This document shows positions 35,601-42,586 of a DNA stretch of 64,000 bases, piece after piece; the first letter of the stretch is position 1, and every line of letters begins with the position of its first letter. The notes below the pieces were generated by a model. The model ran no database searches. It was not told where the DNA came from and saw only the letters and a list, made by a program, of their open reading frames with translations. The position numbers were made by a program, and so were the translations under genes. The stretch is from NCBI RefSeq assembly GCF_023100805.1, contig NZ_CP095855.1:3885001-3949000 (forward strand), given 5' to 3'. Source of the stretch: Chitinophaga filiformis. GTDB taxonomy: Bacteria > Bacteroidota > Bacteroidia > Chitinophagales > Chitinophagaceae.

Positions 35601-36863
35601 GCTGAGATTGAAAATGCCGTCCTGACCATCAAGATAAACGGGTGCATAGATCACCCGGAGCTTTGTACCTGGTGCATTATTGAGCCCGCGTTCTTTCATA
35701 CGGCGGATGATAGCGTCTTTATCGGCGGCATACAGGTTATGCGTCAGTATATTGTCTTCAGGCGTATGCGCTGCCGGCGGATGGGCATGTTCCAGCAGTA
35801 CTTCCCTGGGCCCTGTATGGCCGGCAGGGATGAACAGCAGGGCTACCACGGTCTTTGGCAGCGTTTCCTGCTGTAACAATGATAATGCGTCTATGAAGAC
35901 GTCAATACCCTTGTTATGGAATTCATAACGGCCGCTTTTGATGATCAGCAGGCTGTCTTCCGGAAGCGTTTCCTTCACTACGGCGCCCGCCACTTTCAGG
36001 ACGATGGCCCTGGCCTGTTTTCTTTTATCCTCATAATCATTCACAGGTACTATACCGGTATCGAAACCGTTGGGTGTTACATAATCCGGGTACTTGCCCA
36101 GGAAGCTGCGGCACTCCCTTGCTGTTGTTTCGCTGACGCAGGTAAAGCAGTCGGCGGTGGTAGCGGAGGTCTTTTCCAGGGAATATTTGGCGCTTACCTG
36201 GAAGTTTCCCGCCTGTGCGGCCGCATCGACCTTGTCGGCGATATTGTAAAAGGGCTGTCCGCTGCCGGCCAGGGTACGGCCCAGTACTGTTGCATGTGTG
36301 GTAAAGACGGTTGCCACCTGGGGCACATTCTTTTCCAGGTAGAGGATGCCTGCGCCGGTCATCCATTCGTGGAACTGTGCAATGATCCTATCGGTAGCGT
36401 TGAGGTGGAGCTTATAAAAACAGGCGATGATCTGGCCCGCGGCATAACCGAACAATGCGGGGTCTATATAGTCCCATTGCCCGGTGAGCGAGTCCAGTCT
36501 GAACCTGTTCCAGAGATCGCCGAAAATTTCGTTCTTATGGCTGTATAAGGGGCTGAAATCAACAAGAATGGTAATGGGTTTGCCCGGTATGTCCCAGCGC
36601 CCTGTACGGATACGCAGGCCTTCTTTTCCTGCCTGTTCCTGCCATAAGGGGAAGAGGGACCTGTCTTCGAGGAATGCCGGCTGCTGTCCCCCTGTTTTGG
36701 TGAGGTCAGGACCGATCGTGATATAATGGTCTTTCAGCTTCTCCTGCAGCAATTGGGCTTTCGTGCTTAATACGGTATGGATACCACCTACTTTATTACA
36801 TACTTCCCAGCTTATTTCGAATATATAATCGGGAGACAGGAACGCATTGCCTGCAGGGTTCAT
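32646..36863 (-). CDS. Glycogen synthase (GT3-like) fused to alpha-glucan phosphorylase (GT35)
   Basis: This 1,405-residue fusion combines an N-terminal GT3-like glycogen synthase (about residues 1-560: FEISWEVCNKVGGIHTVLST, ending with EPWGYTPMESMAFHIPS and LSGFG) with a C-terminal GT35 phosphorylase (about 570-1260). The phosphorylase part begins with a DUF3417-like segment, continues with FCMEYALLSAFRIYSGGLG, and has the pyridoxal phosphate-lysine region GTSGMKALVNGVLNFS. The extreme C-terminus looks like a beta-sandwich. The synthase elongates alpha-1,4-glucan and the phosphorylase degrades it to glucose-1-phosphate. Its start overlaps the debranching-enzyme stop by 4 bases. Having both directions on one chain implies tight regulation. 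Confidence 0.92.
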   Translation of the reverse strand: MNPAGNAFLSPDYIFEISWEVCNKVGGIHTVLSTKAQLLQEKLKDHYITIGPDLTKTGGQQPAFLEDRSLFPLWQEQAGKEGLRIRTGRWDIPGKPITILVDFSPLYSHKNEIFGDLWNRFRLDSLTGQWDYIDPALFGYAAGQIIACFYKLHLNATDRIIAQFHEWMTGAGILYLEKNVPQVATVFTTHATVLGRTLAGSGQPFYNIADKVDAAAQAGNFQVSAKYSLEKTSATTADCFTCVSETTARECRSFLGKYPDYVTPNGFDTGIVPVNDYEDKRKQARAIVLKVAGAVVKETLPEDSLLIIKSGRYEFHNKGIDVFIDALSLLQQETLPKTVVALLFIPAGHTGPREVLLEHAHPPAAHTPEDNILTHNLYAADKDAIIRRMKERGLNNAPGTKLRVIYAPVYLDGQDGIFNLSYYDMLPAFDLAVFPSYYEPWGYTPMESMAFHIPSLTTSLSGFGIAVKALPENQRNGVSVIDRRDADMQEAPKAIASFVRSFLQLGPAAVADMRNSARALSLHFTWEKLIGRYYEAYNLALHKSRQREGLFRDKQQTLPAEAYAGISAQPLWREINISPSFPPGLEALRQLSRNVWWSWTPAARELFRSIDPVLWYECHEDAIRMLSHLNYEKLDALTGNNDFMQRLHKLDEQFDLYRHQPLEAGPSVAYFCMEYALLSAFRIYSGGLGVLAGDFLKTASDMQVRMIAIGLFYREGYFRQQFSDDGRQVAVAEQLDPSLLPFEEVRDCKGNPAQVSLAFPGRTVYAKAWKVQVGKTSLYLLDTDVPENSTEDRRITSRLYPSEKELRLQQEILLGVGGIKLLQALNLTIDVYHCNEGHAAFLVLERIRQLIYRDHLSFEDAFEIVKASLLFTTHTSVPAAMDTFDETLLRAYFSGLAEGCYIGWQQLMALGKADERDTPGDFSMFRLAARAAQEINAVSRVHQGVSAKLLQPLWTGYQPDELPLRHITNGVHLPTWVAPEWQDLYREYDIDLQSGKGHWERLNEVPETRIWEIRSKLKHAMTERLQQLLQQQQMRHHSAPEQVAALLTALHPQAMYIGMARRFTPYKRTTLLFHDPEQLKKIIGNEQQPVIFIFSGKAHPADMEGVGMLQQVISNAAGATTHTHIIFLEDYDIDIARLLVQGVDLWLNFPVRGKEASGTSGMKALVNGVLNFSTQDGWWAEQYNPESGWALATQSLYPEEDKQYALDAAEVYSMLQHEIIPMYFRRNQQDIPLEWVARIKRAIILSGQPVSMNRMMNEYITCYNKLSERLVSLRENNYTLARELVAWKEKIRKGWDSVEIIAVSPAKSLLAVKTAGEHLEAAVTLNPGILTADDIGVEIIFTARQRNENLMFKHELQLCGQGRNEATYASNIPLLHSGEYTYTFRVFPKNHFLYHRTDMPLVKWT

Positions 36864-38827
36864 ATTTGTTGATTTAGGGTGTTGATGGTGTTGGATGACA
36901 GTTGCAGTGCCTTGAATCCTGATATAATATGTTCCATCCTGATCAGTTCAGCTACGCTCCATGCCTGGGCCACGGCGCCCCGCGCACTGTGGGGGAAATC
37001 GCCGTCAAACAGTTCCGGGATGTTATTGAGACAGTATTCGTCGAGCACATATTTAAAGCCGTCGTAGATCTTTTCCAGGAAGGGCAGTGCTACCGGGCCT
37101 TCGGCTTTCAGCAGTGCCTCTGTAAAATGTCCCAGCAGCCAGGGCCATACGGTACCCTGGTGATAGGCCCTGTCCCGGGTCGGTTGATCGCCACTGTATT
37201 CCGGCCGGTACTGCGGGTCGGCAGGAGAGAGTGTTCTCAATCCCCTCGGCGTAAGCAATTCTTCCTTTACTTTTTCCATCACCGCTCTTTGCTGTGCGGG
37301 CAATAATGGAGAAGAAGGCATTGATACGGCAAATAACTGGTTAGGCCTGACAGACCAGTCAGCGTTGTCGCCATTTACACTGTCGGCCAGGTATTTCTTC
37401 TCATTGCTCCAGAAACAGGCGGTAAAAGACCTGGCAATTTTTTCGGGGTATGCTTCCCAGCTTTCAATGAAAGCCTGGTCATTGGCCTCGATGGCGGTAT
37501 TAAGACAGAAGCAGATGGCGTTGTACCAGAGGGCGTTCACCTCAACCGCTTTCCCGGTACGGGGCGTAACAGGGCCTTCAGGCGCTATTGCATCCATCCA
37601 GGTTAAAGCCAGGCCGGGGCCTCCTGCTGCTATCAGTCCGTCTTCTTCCATGTGTATATTGAACAGGGTACCATCCCGGTAAGCTGTCAGTATGCTTTTC
37701 AGGGTTTTGCCGTATTCATGCCAGATCTCTTTCCATGAATGTGTTCTCTCTACATATTGTTGTAAGGCCCATATCAGCCATAAAGAGGCATCCACGGTAT
37801 TATATTGTGCATAGTTACCGGCGCCTGTGTTGGGGAGCAGGCCGTTCTTCACCTGTTTCAGGTGCTGCCGTACAATACTCTTAAAGAGGTTGATCTTTCC
37901 GGTCAGTAATGTGAGTCCGGGCAAAGAGATGCAGGTATCGCGTCCCCAGCTGCCAAACCAGTAAAAACCGGCTTTGATGCGGTCGGGCGCCAGGAATTGT
38001 TCTGCTGCCAGCAGCAGATGATCTTTCAGTGTTTCCGGTTTCCGGCCTTCCGAGCATTTGGTGAACCGCTCTTCCAGTGAGCTGACGTTGGCAGCAGACA
38101 GTCCTGCGCAGAAAATGACGGATTCTCCCGGCGCCAGTGGCACCTTAAAATAACCGGGTGAATACAGGTCTTCCTGGTAGTCGTAGCCCCGTTCTTTTTC
38201 CCAGCTGTATTCAAAATTGTAATACCAGCAGCCATCGGCCTGGAAGGAGCCGTTTTTGAGCTGCAGGAAAAGGTCATTGTAACCGGGGTAAAGATTGATA
38301 CTGATACCCTGTTTAACGGTACGGATAACCGTGTTTGCAGCCGTATTGGCCCTTGTGAGCGCGTGCATATTGCGGAAGGCCACCAGTGGCCGTAGCTGTA
38401 GTGTAACCGGCTTTTTGCCGTTCAGCAGGGTATATCTTACCATGACGCTGCCATGCGCGTCCAGCACAATTTCTTTCAGCAACAGGTCTTCATCCAGCTG
38501 ATACCACCAGCGGGGCAGCGGATTGGCCGAAAACGCATGGATATATTGCTGCGCCGTGGGGGTAGCAGAACCGGTGTAACGGTGAATAGAAAGCGGGAAT
38601 GACTGGTCGTCGCAGATAAAGGTCTCATCCAGTGAGGAAAGGATCACATAATTATCGTCGCCCGGAAATGACTGAGGCGCCACCAGCAGGCCGTGGTACT
38701 TGCGGGTATGACAGCCGGATATTGTACTGGCGCTCCAGGTGCCTGAAGGTCCGGCCAGCAGGTACTCCCTGGACGCCGAGAAGTTCAGGTCCTGCATCAG
38801 CGGGCTATGGAAACAGTTATAGAGCAT
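36860..38827 (-). CDS. Glycogen debranching enzyme (amylo-alpha-1,6-glucosidase, GH133-like)
   Basis: The 655-residue enzyme has the N-terminal debranching-enzyme beta domain (SGTWSASTISGCHTRKYHGL; LSSLDETF) and a C-terminal alpha/alpha barrel. Its motifs are YWFGSWGRDTCISLPGL, TVDASLWLIWALQQY, RPNQLFAVSMP and HQGTVWPWLLGHF. It removes alpha-1,6 branches from glycogen or similar glucans. It is the first gene of a two-gene operon with the synthase-phosphorylase fusion, which gives a compact synthesis and breakdown unit. No branching enzyme or glgC is in the window. I did not find a convincing shared-type promoter upstream. Confidence 0.93.
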   Translation of the reverse strand: MLYNCFHSPLMQDLNFSASREYLLAGPSGTWSASTISGCHTRKYHGLLVAPQSFPGDDNYVILSSLDETFICDDQSFPLSIHRYTGSATPTAQQYIHAFSANPLPRWWYQLDEDLLLKEIVLDAHGSVMVRYTLLNGKKPVTLQLRPLVAFRNMHALTRANTAANTVIRTVKQGISINLYPGYNDLFLQLKNGSFQADGCWYYNFEYSWEKERGYDYQEDLYSPGYFKVPLAPGESVIFCAGLSAANVSSLEERFTKCSEGRKPETLKDHLLLAAEQFLAPDRIKAGFYWFGSWGRDTCISLPGLTLLTGKINLFKSIVRQHLKQVKNGLLPNTGAGNYAQYNTVDASLWLIWALQQYVERTHSWKEIWHEYGKTLKSILTAYRDGTLFNIHMEEDGLIAAGGPGLALTWMDAIAPEGPVTPRTGKAVEVNALWYNAICFCLNTAIEANDQAFIESWEAYPEKIARSFTACFWSNEKKYLADSVNGDNADWSVRPNQLFAVSMPSSPLLPAQQRAVMEKVKEELLTPRGLRTLSPADPQYRPEYSGDQPTRDRAYHQGTVWPWLLGHFTEALLKAEGPVALPFLEKIYDGFKYVLDEYCLNNIPELFDGDFPHSARGAVAQAWSVAELIRMEHIISGFKALQLSSNTINTLNQQI

Positions 38828-39037
38828 AATCGCAGAAATTAAGGAACAATGATCAGTTCATGCTTTATGTCAATCTTTACCGGTTTGCCATGAGGTCGTG
38901 TTAGTATTGAAGGTCTTTTTCTGATGGACGTATTGCAGCTTGGGAAAAGATTGACTGATACCGAAATTATTGCACACCGGCTGTTTGTTCAATGATGCTC
39001 ATTGCAGGGGATACTGATGTTTATCCACCTGTTTGTA

Positions 39038-39049
39038 TGACAGTCATCA
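39038..39049 (+). promoter_or_regulatory. CRP-like palindrome TGACAGTCATCA before the site-2 protease
   Basis: TGAC-AGTC-ATCA fits TGAY-N4-RTCA in all eight positions and its flanks extend it to ATGAC...ATCAT. It lies 48 bases before the protease ATG. The sequence 23 bases downstream (39073-39080, GAACTTCA) is a poor -7 box, so the full geometry is not met here. Confidence 0.45.
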
Positions 39050-39097
39050 TTGATCGCCGGGCATTCATTTCGGAACTTCAATGTTCAATCATCTCTC

Positions 39098-40201
39098 ATG
39101 AAAGCTACATTCAACCTGTTTACGCTGAAAGGCACCAAAATCGGGATACACTGGACCTTTATCCTGCTGATCAGCTGGATACTGATTGCCGACGGGATCA
39201 CCGGTAAAACACCGGCTGAATCCCTGTGGAAACTGATAGCCGTTACGGCAGCTTTCGCTTCTGTTGTACTACATGAACTGGGCCATATGTTTGCAGCCCG
39301 TTTCTATGGCATACCCGCCAAAGAGATCCTGTTATTGCCCATCGGTGGTATGACGCAGCTGAAACGCCAGCCGGAAACGCCGGGGCAGGAAATAATGATC
39401 AGCCTGAGCGGTCCGCTGGTGAACCTGACGATAGCCATACTGCTGATACCCTTTCTGGCCGGTCATGCGCCTTTGTGGAGATCCGTGCCTTTCTTCCTAA
39501 GTATAGACCGGCTGAATTTTGTCTTCTTTTTACATGCGGTGAATGTTCTGCTGGGAGTGATCAATCTTATTCCTGCCTTTCCTATGGACGGCGGCAGGGT
39601 GCTGCGGGGCATGATGGAACTGTTCACCACACCCCTGAAAGCTACTAATATCGCGGTATGGGTGAGCCGTTTTGTGTCATTGTTGTTTCTGGTGTCCGGC
39701 CTGTTGAATATGAACCTGCTGCTAGTTGTTGGCGGGGTGGTATTACTGCTGCAGGGAACCATGGAGAAGCACAATGCCATGGTACGGGATGCCCTGAAAA
39801 ATGTAGCGCTACAGGATGTCCTGGTGACAGACTATCGTACCATATCATCTTCTTTGACATTAAGAGAGGCCTTGCCGCTGCTGACAGACTACCGTCAGCC
39901 TTATTTTGTGATCACTGCCGCCAGCTACCCGGTAGGTGTTCTCAGCAGGGGAACGCTTGTCAGCAGCGTTGACAAGAAGCATATCGACCAGCCGGTAGAA
40001 GAACTGATCACCGAAGAGCATCCTCCTTTTGATATCAGTATGACAGCGCTTAGCGCCTGGGAAAACCTGCCTCCCGAAACAGACATGATCGTCCCTGTGA
40101 TAAACAATGGAGACCTGGTGGGCGTTATCAGCCGCGATGCGATTATCGAATACCTGGCACTGCATAAGCATAGCAACGCGATCCAGGAAGTGTTCAGTTA
40201 A
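39098..40201 (+). CDS. Site-2 protease (M50) with C-terminal CBS domains
   Basis: This 367-residue intramembrane zinc metalloprotease has about six membrane helices. HExxH is in VVLHELGHMFAA and the third zinc ligand in NLIPAFPMDGGRVLRG. Two CBS motifs follow in the last 120 residues (VLVTDYRTISSSLTLREALP and DLVGVISRDAIIEYL), an adenine-nucleotide-sensing module. The ATG at 39098 is chosen because it starts MKATFNLFTLKGTKIGIHW, the family N-terminus. The same architecture is seen in Rv2625c of the mycobacterial DosR regulon. The substrate is probably a membrane-bound regulator, but is unknown. The stop shares TTAA with the convergent small gene. Confidence 0.92.
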   Translation: MKATFNLFTLKGTKIGIHWTFILLISWILIADGITGKTPAESLWKLIAVTAAFASVVLHELGHMFAARFYGIPAKEILLLPIGGMTQLKRQPETPGQEIMISLSGPLVNLTIAILLIPFLAGHAPLWRSVPFFLSIDRLNFVFFLHAVNVLLGVINLIPAFPMDGGRVLRGMMELFTTPLKATNIAVWVSRFVSLLFLVSGLLNMNLLLVVGGVVLLLQGTMEKHNAMVRDALKNVALQDVLVTDYRTISSSLTLREALPLLTDYRQPYFVITAASYPVGVLSRGTLVSSVDKKHIDQPVEELITEEHPPFDISMTALSAWENLPPETDMIVPVINNGDLVGVISRDAIIEYLALHKHSNAIQEVFS

Positions 40202-40386
40202 TAATGCTGCATGATCAGCACTTCATACAACTTTTCGAATACGAATACCACAAGACTTTTCCATAAGGGGAAAGTCATTCCGGCAAGCAATAAGGCTGTC
40301 AGCCAGGCCAGGACCTTTTCAATCTGCACCTGCCATTGGCCGTGAATGTTGCCCTTTACAGGGAGCGGCGTGAGTTGTGTATACAT
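40198..40386 (-). CDS. Small membrane protein, hypothetical
   Basis: The 62-residue protein is unrecognised. It has one or two hydrophobic segments (VLAWLTALLLAGMTFPLW and SLVVFVFEKLYEVLI) after a polar N-terminus (MYTQLTPLPVKGNIHGQWQ). It lies in a gap otherwise free of genes, and its stop shares TTAA with the site-2 protease stop. Another membrane-protein gene is thus next to a membrane protease, but a functional link is only speculation. It could be non-coding. Confidence 0.45.
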   Translation of the reverse strand: MYTQLTPLPVKGNIHGQWQVQIEKVLAWLTALLLAGMTFPLWKSLVVFVFEKLYEVLIMQHY

Positions 40387-40426
40387 GGTAATGATATTTG
40401 ACGTTTGTATATGAAATCAGCGTACA

Positions 40427-41263
40427 TCATTCATGGGTAATGAATAGCGGTCCTTTTGTTGTGCGGAGTATATACCCTGCGGTGCTGCTGTTAAAGAAAC
40501 GGGATAACCTGCTTCTGCCATGCGCCCCCAGGGTGGTGATATGATCCGGTTTTTGTTCCAGGTATGCCTGTATTACGGTATCGGCTTTGCCCGACAGGGT
40601 CATGTAAGAGATATTCCGGTTATAAGCGCCCAGGTACTCTCTCAATAACCTTTCATGTGGCATGGCCTTATTCTCTTTTTCATTTATATAGATCACCGTT
40701 GCATGTTGCGTTACAATTTCGGGAAACATACCTGTAAATGACCTGATAGCGTACATAGAAGAATACGTGCCATTATAAGTGAAAACAACGCCCTTTACTG
40801 CCGGCATATCTTCCGACGTAACAAGCACCGGGCATTCTGCATTTGCGAGTACATTCCTGACAGATCCTGTCGGGCCGTTGTCAAACTGCAGGTGGAGGGA
40901 CAGCTCTTTTCCCAGCAATACCAGGTCGGCAAAGCGGCTTTCGAGTATGATCTCTTCCGGAGTAGCGGCCCTGTCACCATACATTGCGCAGAACAGGTTC
41001 CGTGCCTGGCATGCCATCCGCATAGCGGTTGTATTGTGTTTGATGATGTCGTCCTTTTCCCGGGATGCTCTTATCCCCAGCTCAAAATAGCTTGCCGGTG
41101 CGTTGGCGGCAAAGTCGGACGAGGTAAGGAAGGAGCTGCCGTTTATTTCCTGTGGCATTACAATGGTGAGATTACTTTTTAATATCCCGGAGACATATTC
41201 TATCGTATCAAGTTGTTCTTCTTTGTAGTTAAGCGAATCAACAACAGCGAGTATCTTCTTCAT
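40427..41263 (-). CDS. Universal stress protein, tandem two-domain (paralogue 5)
   Basis: The protein is 278 residues from MKKILAVVDSLNYKEEQLDT. The first domain ends SVRNVLANAECPVLVTSEDM; the second starts GVVFTYNGTYSSMYAIRSFT and ends TTLGAHGRSRLSRFFNSSTA. It is the closest relative of the USP at 31693-32529. The ATG at 41263 is favoured because the longer frame to 41350 contains the promoter region. Its promoter has the shared CRP-like architecture with one base of spacing variation. Confidence 0.9.
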   Translation of the reverse strand: MKKILAVVDSLNYKEEQLDTIEYVSGILKSNLTIVMPQEINGSSFLTSSDFAANAPASYFELGIRASREKDDIIKHNTTAMRMACQARNLFCAMYGDRAATPEEIILESRFADLVLLGKELSLHLQFDNGPTGSVRNVLANAECPVLVTSEDMPAVKGVVFTYNGTYSSMYAIRSFTGMFPEIVTQHATVIYINEKENKAMPHERLLREYLGAYNRNISYMTLSGKADTVIQAYLEQKPDHITTLGAHGRSRLSRFFNSSTAGYILRTTKGPLFITHE

Positions 41264-41293
41264 GGTCGCTTTTTTCAGTAAAGGGTAATAGAA

Positions 41294-41336
41294 CAAAAAA
41301 TAACTCCTGAGCCGGCAGCACCTATGATGTTTAATT
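41294..41336 (-). promoter_or_regulatory. CRP/FNR-like site plus -7 box (USP 5 promoter)
   Basis: TGATGTTTAATT (41325-41336) keeps the left half of TGAY-N4-RTCA (six of eight in total). On the minus strand TATTTTTTG (41302-41294) gives TTTG at the same distance from the site centre (36.5 bases) as in the other promoters, with a three-base spacer in the -7 box. The segment CCTATGATG is shared with the USP 4 promoter, as expected for a duplicated gene. Confidence 0.4.
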
Positions 41337-41374
41337 GTCCGGTGCAGCATTGTTATATGACAAGACGTTGGTCC

Positions 41375-42406
41375 TTACTGATACTGAATATAGACAGGGC
41401 TTGGATATAAGGCCAGCACTTCCTCCGGCCGCATTATCCGCCTGCCTGTCTGTGGATCTACTTTATAAAATAGTTTGAAACCGGTATACTGCACCGGTTC
41501 TGCGGCCACGAAGCCCTTGTAGCTATCTATCTTTTTGGCCGGACTGCCAAAACCATCCATGTTGATCACCAGCTGTACCTCAGGTACTTTTCTGATATCC
41601 TTGTAATTGGTGAGCATCGCCTGTGTAAAGCGGTGTACCACCAGTACTTTCGGAGGAAGGTGATATCTTTTTACAATGTCCGACAAAAACTTAATGGCAT
41701 AGTTAATATCAGCCGCATCAAAGGTGCCGATACTGGAACTGGGGACCTGCAGGTTTTTCATAGAGTATTCCGGATCTATTCCCAGGTGTGTGCCGGGCAG
41801 GCGCAGATACGGTTCCAGTGGTGGCAGTTCATCCTGCAGGGTACTAAGTCCCACCTGTACGTCGAGGAATAGCATGGTCTTTTCCTGGTAGGCAAGGGCC
41901 ACCACTTTGTCAAGCTGTGCCTGCGGCATTCGCAGCCGGTATTTACCTGAAGGTCCGGGATTGGCCTGAGCGGTAACAGCGATGTAATGTAGTGCGGGCA
42001 ATACCGGCAGCATGGTGTCAGCCTGTTGCCATCTGGCGGTTTCCTCTTTTAATTTTGCAAGCATTTCCTTTTCCGGCTGCATGCCCAGTATGCCCATGGC
42101 GGGCGTATAAAGGTTGCCATAATAGGCAAGGATCCTGTGATATGGAAGCAATGCCCCTTCGGGGGGAACTGCTCCATACACAGGCCACTTCTCCGATGGA
42201 TTGTTATGTACAAGATGAAGAAGGAAACGCTGATAGCCTATGGTATCCTTTATTTCATCTGACAACACTGCTGAAAAACCTGCAGATGCCTGTTGCTGAC
42301 TATCCCGCGGGCTGGCGTGACGGTCTTCCGGCGCTGGCCGGGTACAGGCTAATAAAAAACCTGAAATGCACATGAACGCTGCTGACCTGTAGAACAGTGA
42401 TAGCAT
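41375..42406 (-). CDS. Predicted lipoprotein of unknown function
   Basis: The 343-residue protein begins with a lipoprotein signal peptide (MLSLFYRSAAFMCISGFLLAC; lipobox LLAC, Cys21), so it should be anchored in the outer or inner membrane. I do not recognise the family. The mature part alternates hydrophobic beta-strand-like segments (ILAYYGNLYTPAMG, HYIAVTAQAN, TMLFLDVQVG, GTHLGIDPEY, VLVVHRFT, VQLVINMDGFG) with helices. This could be a TIM-barrel-type hydrolase fold, which is inference only. It sits between the duplicated USP gene and the L,D-transpeptidase, and a perfect CRP-like palindrome lies 67 bases upstream, so it may act at the cell envelope in the stress programme. Confidence 0.7.
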   Translation of the reverse strand: MLSLFYRSAAFMCISGFLLACTRPAPEDRHASPRDSQQQASAGFSAVLSDEIKDTIGYQRFLLHLVHNNPSEKWPVYGAVPPEGALLPYHRILAYYGNLYTPAMGILGMQPEKEMLAKLKEETARWQQADTMLPVLPALHYIAVTAQANPGPSGKYRLRMPQAQLDKVVALAYQEKTMLFLDVQVGLSTLQDELPPLEPYLRLPGTHLGIDPEYSMKNLQVPSSSIGTFDAADINYAIKFLSDIVKRYHLPPKVLVVHRFTQAMLTNYKDIRKVPEVQLVINMDGFGSPAKKIDSYKGFVAAEPVQYTGFKLFYKVDPQTGRRIMRPEEVLALYPSPVYIQYQ

Positions 42407-42472
42407 ACACAGTTGTTTTTCAGAAGTTAGGTGACGCTCTCCGTAGAAAAAGATACTATCCCGGTAGTCTGA

Positions 42473-42484
42473 TGACCCCCATCA
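42473..42484. promoter_or_regulatory. CRP-like palindrome TGACCCCCATCA before the lipoprotein gene
   Basis: TGAC-CCCC-ATCA fits all eight fixed positions and extends to GATGA...TCATC outside. It is 67 bases upstream of the lipoprotein ATG. No -7 box occurs at the usual offset, though AAAAGATA (42448-42455; TATCTTTT on the minus strand) is a near match closer in. Confidence 0.4.
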
Positions 42485-42586
42485 TCACACAAAGTAATAG
42501 CTGGCATATTGACCCGGTCTACGGAGCATTGATACAACTGATAACACATATCAAAGCCCTAATGTTTGAAAAAACTGTATAAACTC

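Noticed and set aside
38850..38860. TGA-N5-TCA near the debranching-enzyme start
   Set aside because: The spacer is one base too long, and no TAnnTTTG box stands at the shared offset, so I did not include the glycogen operon in the regulon.
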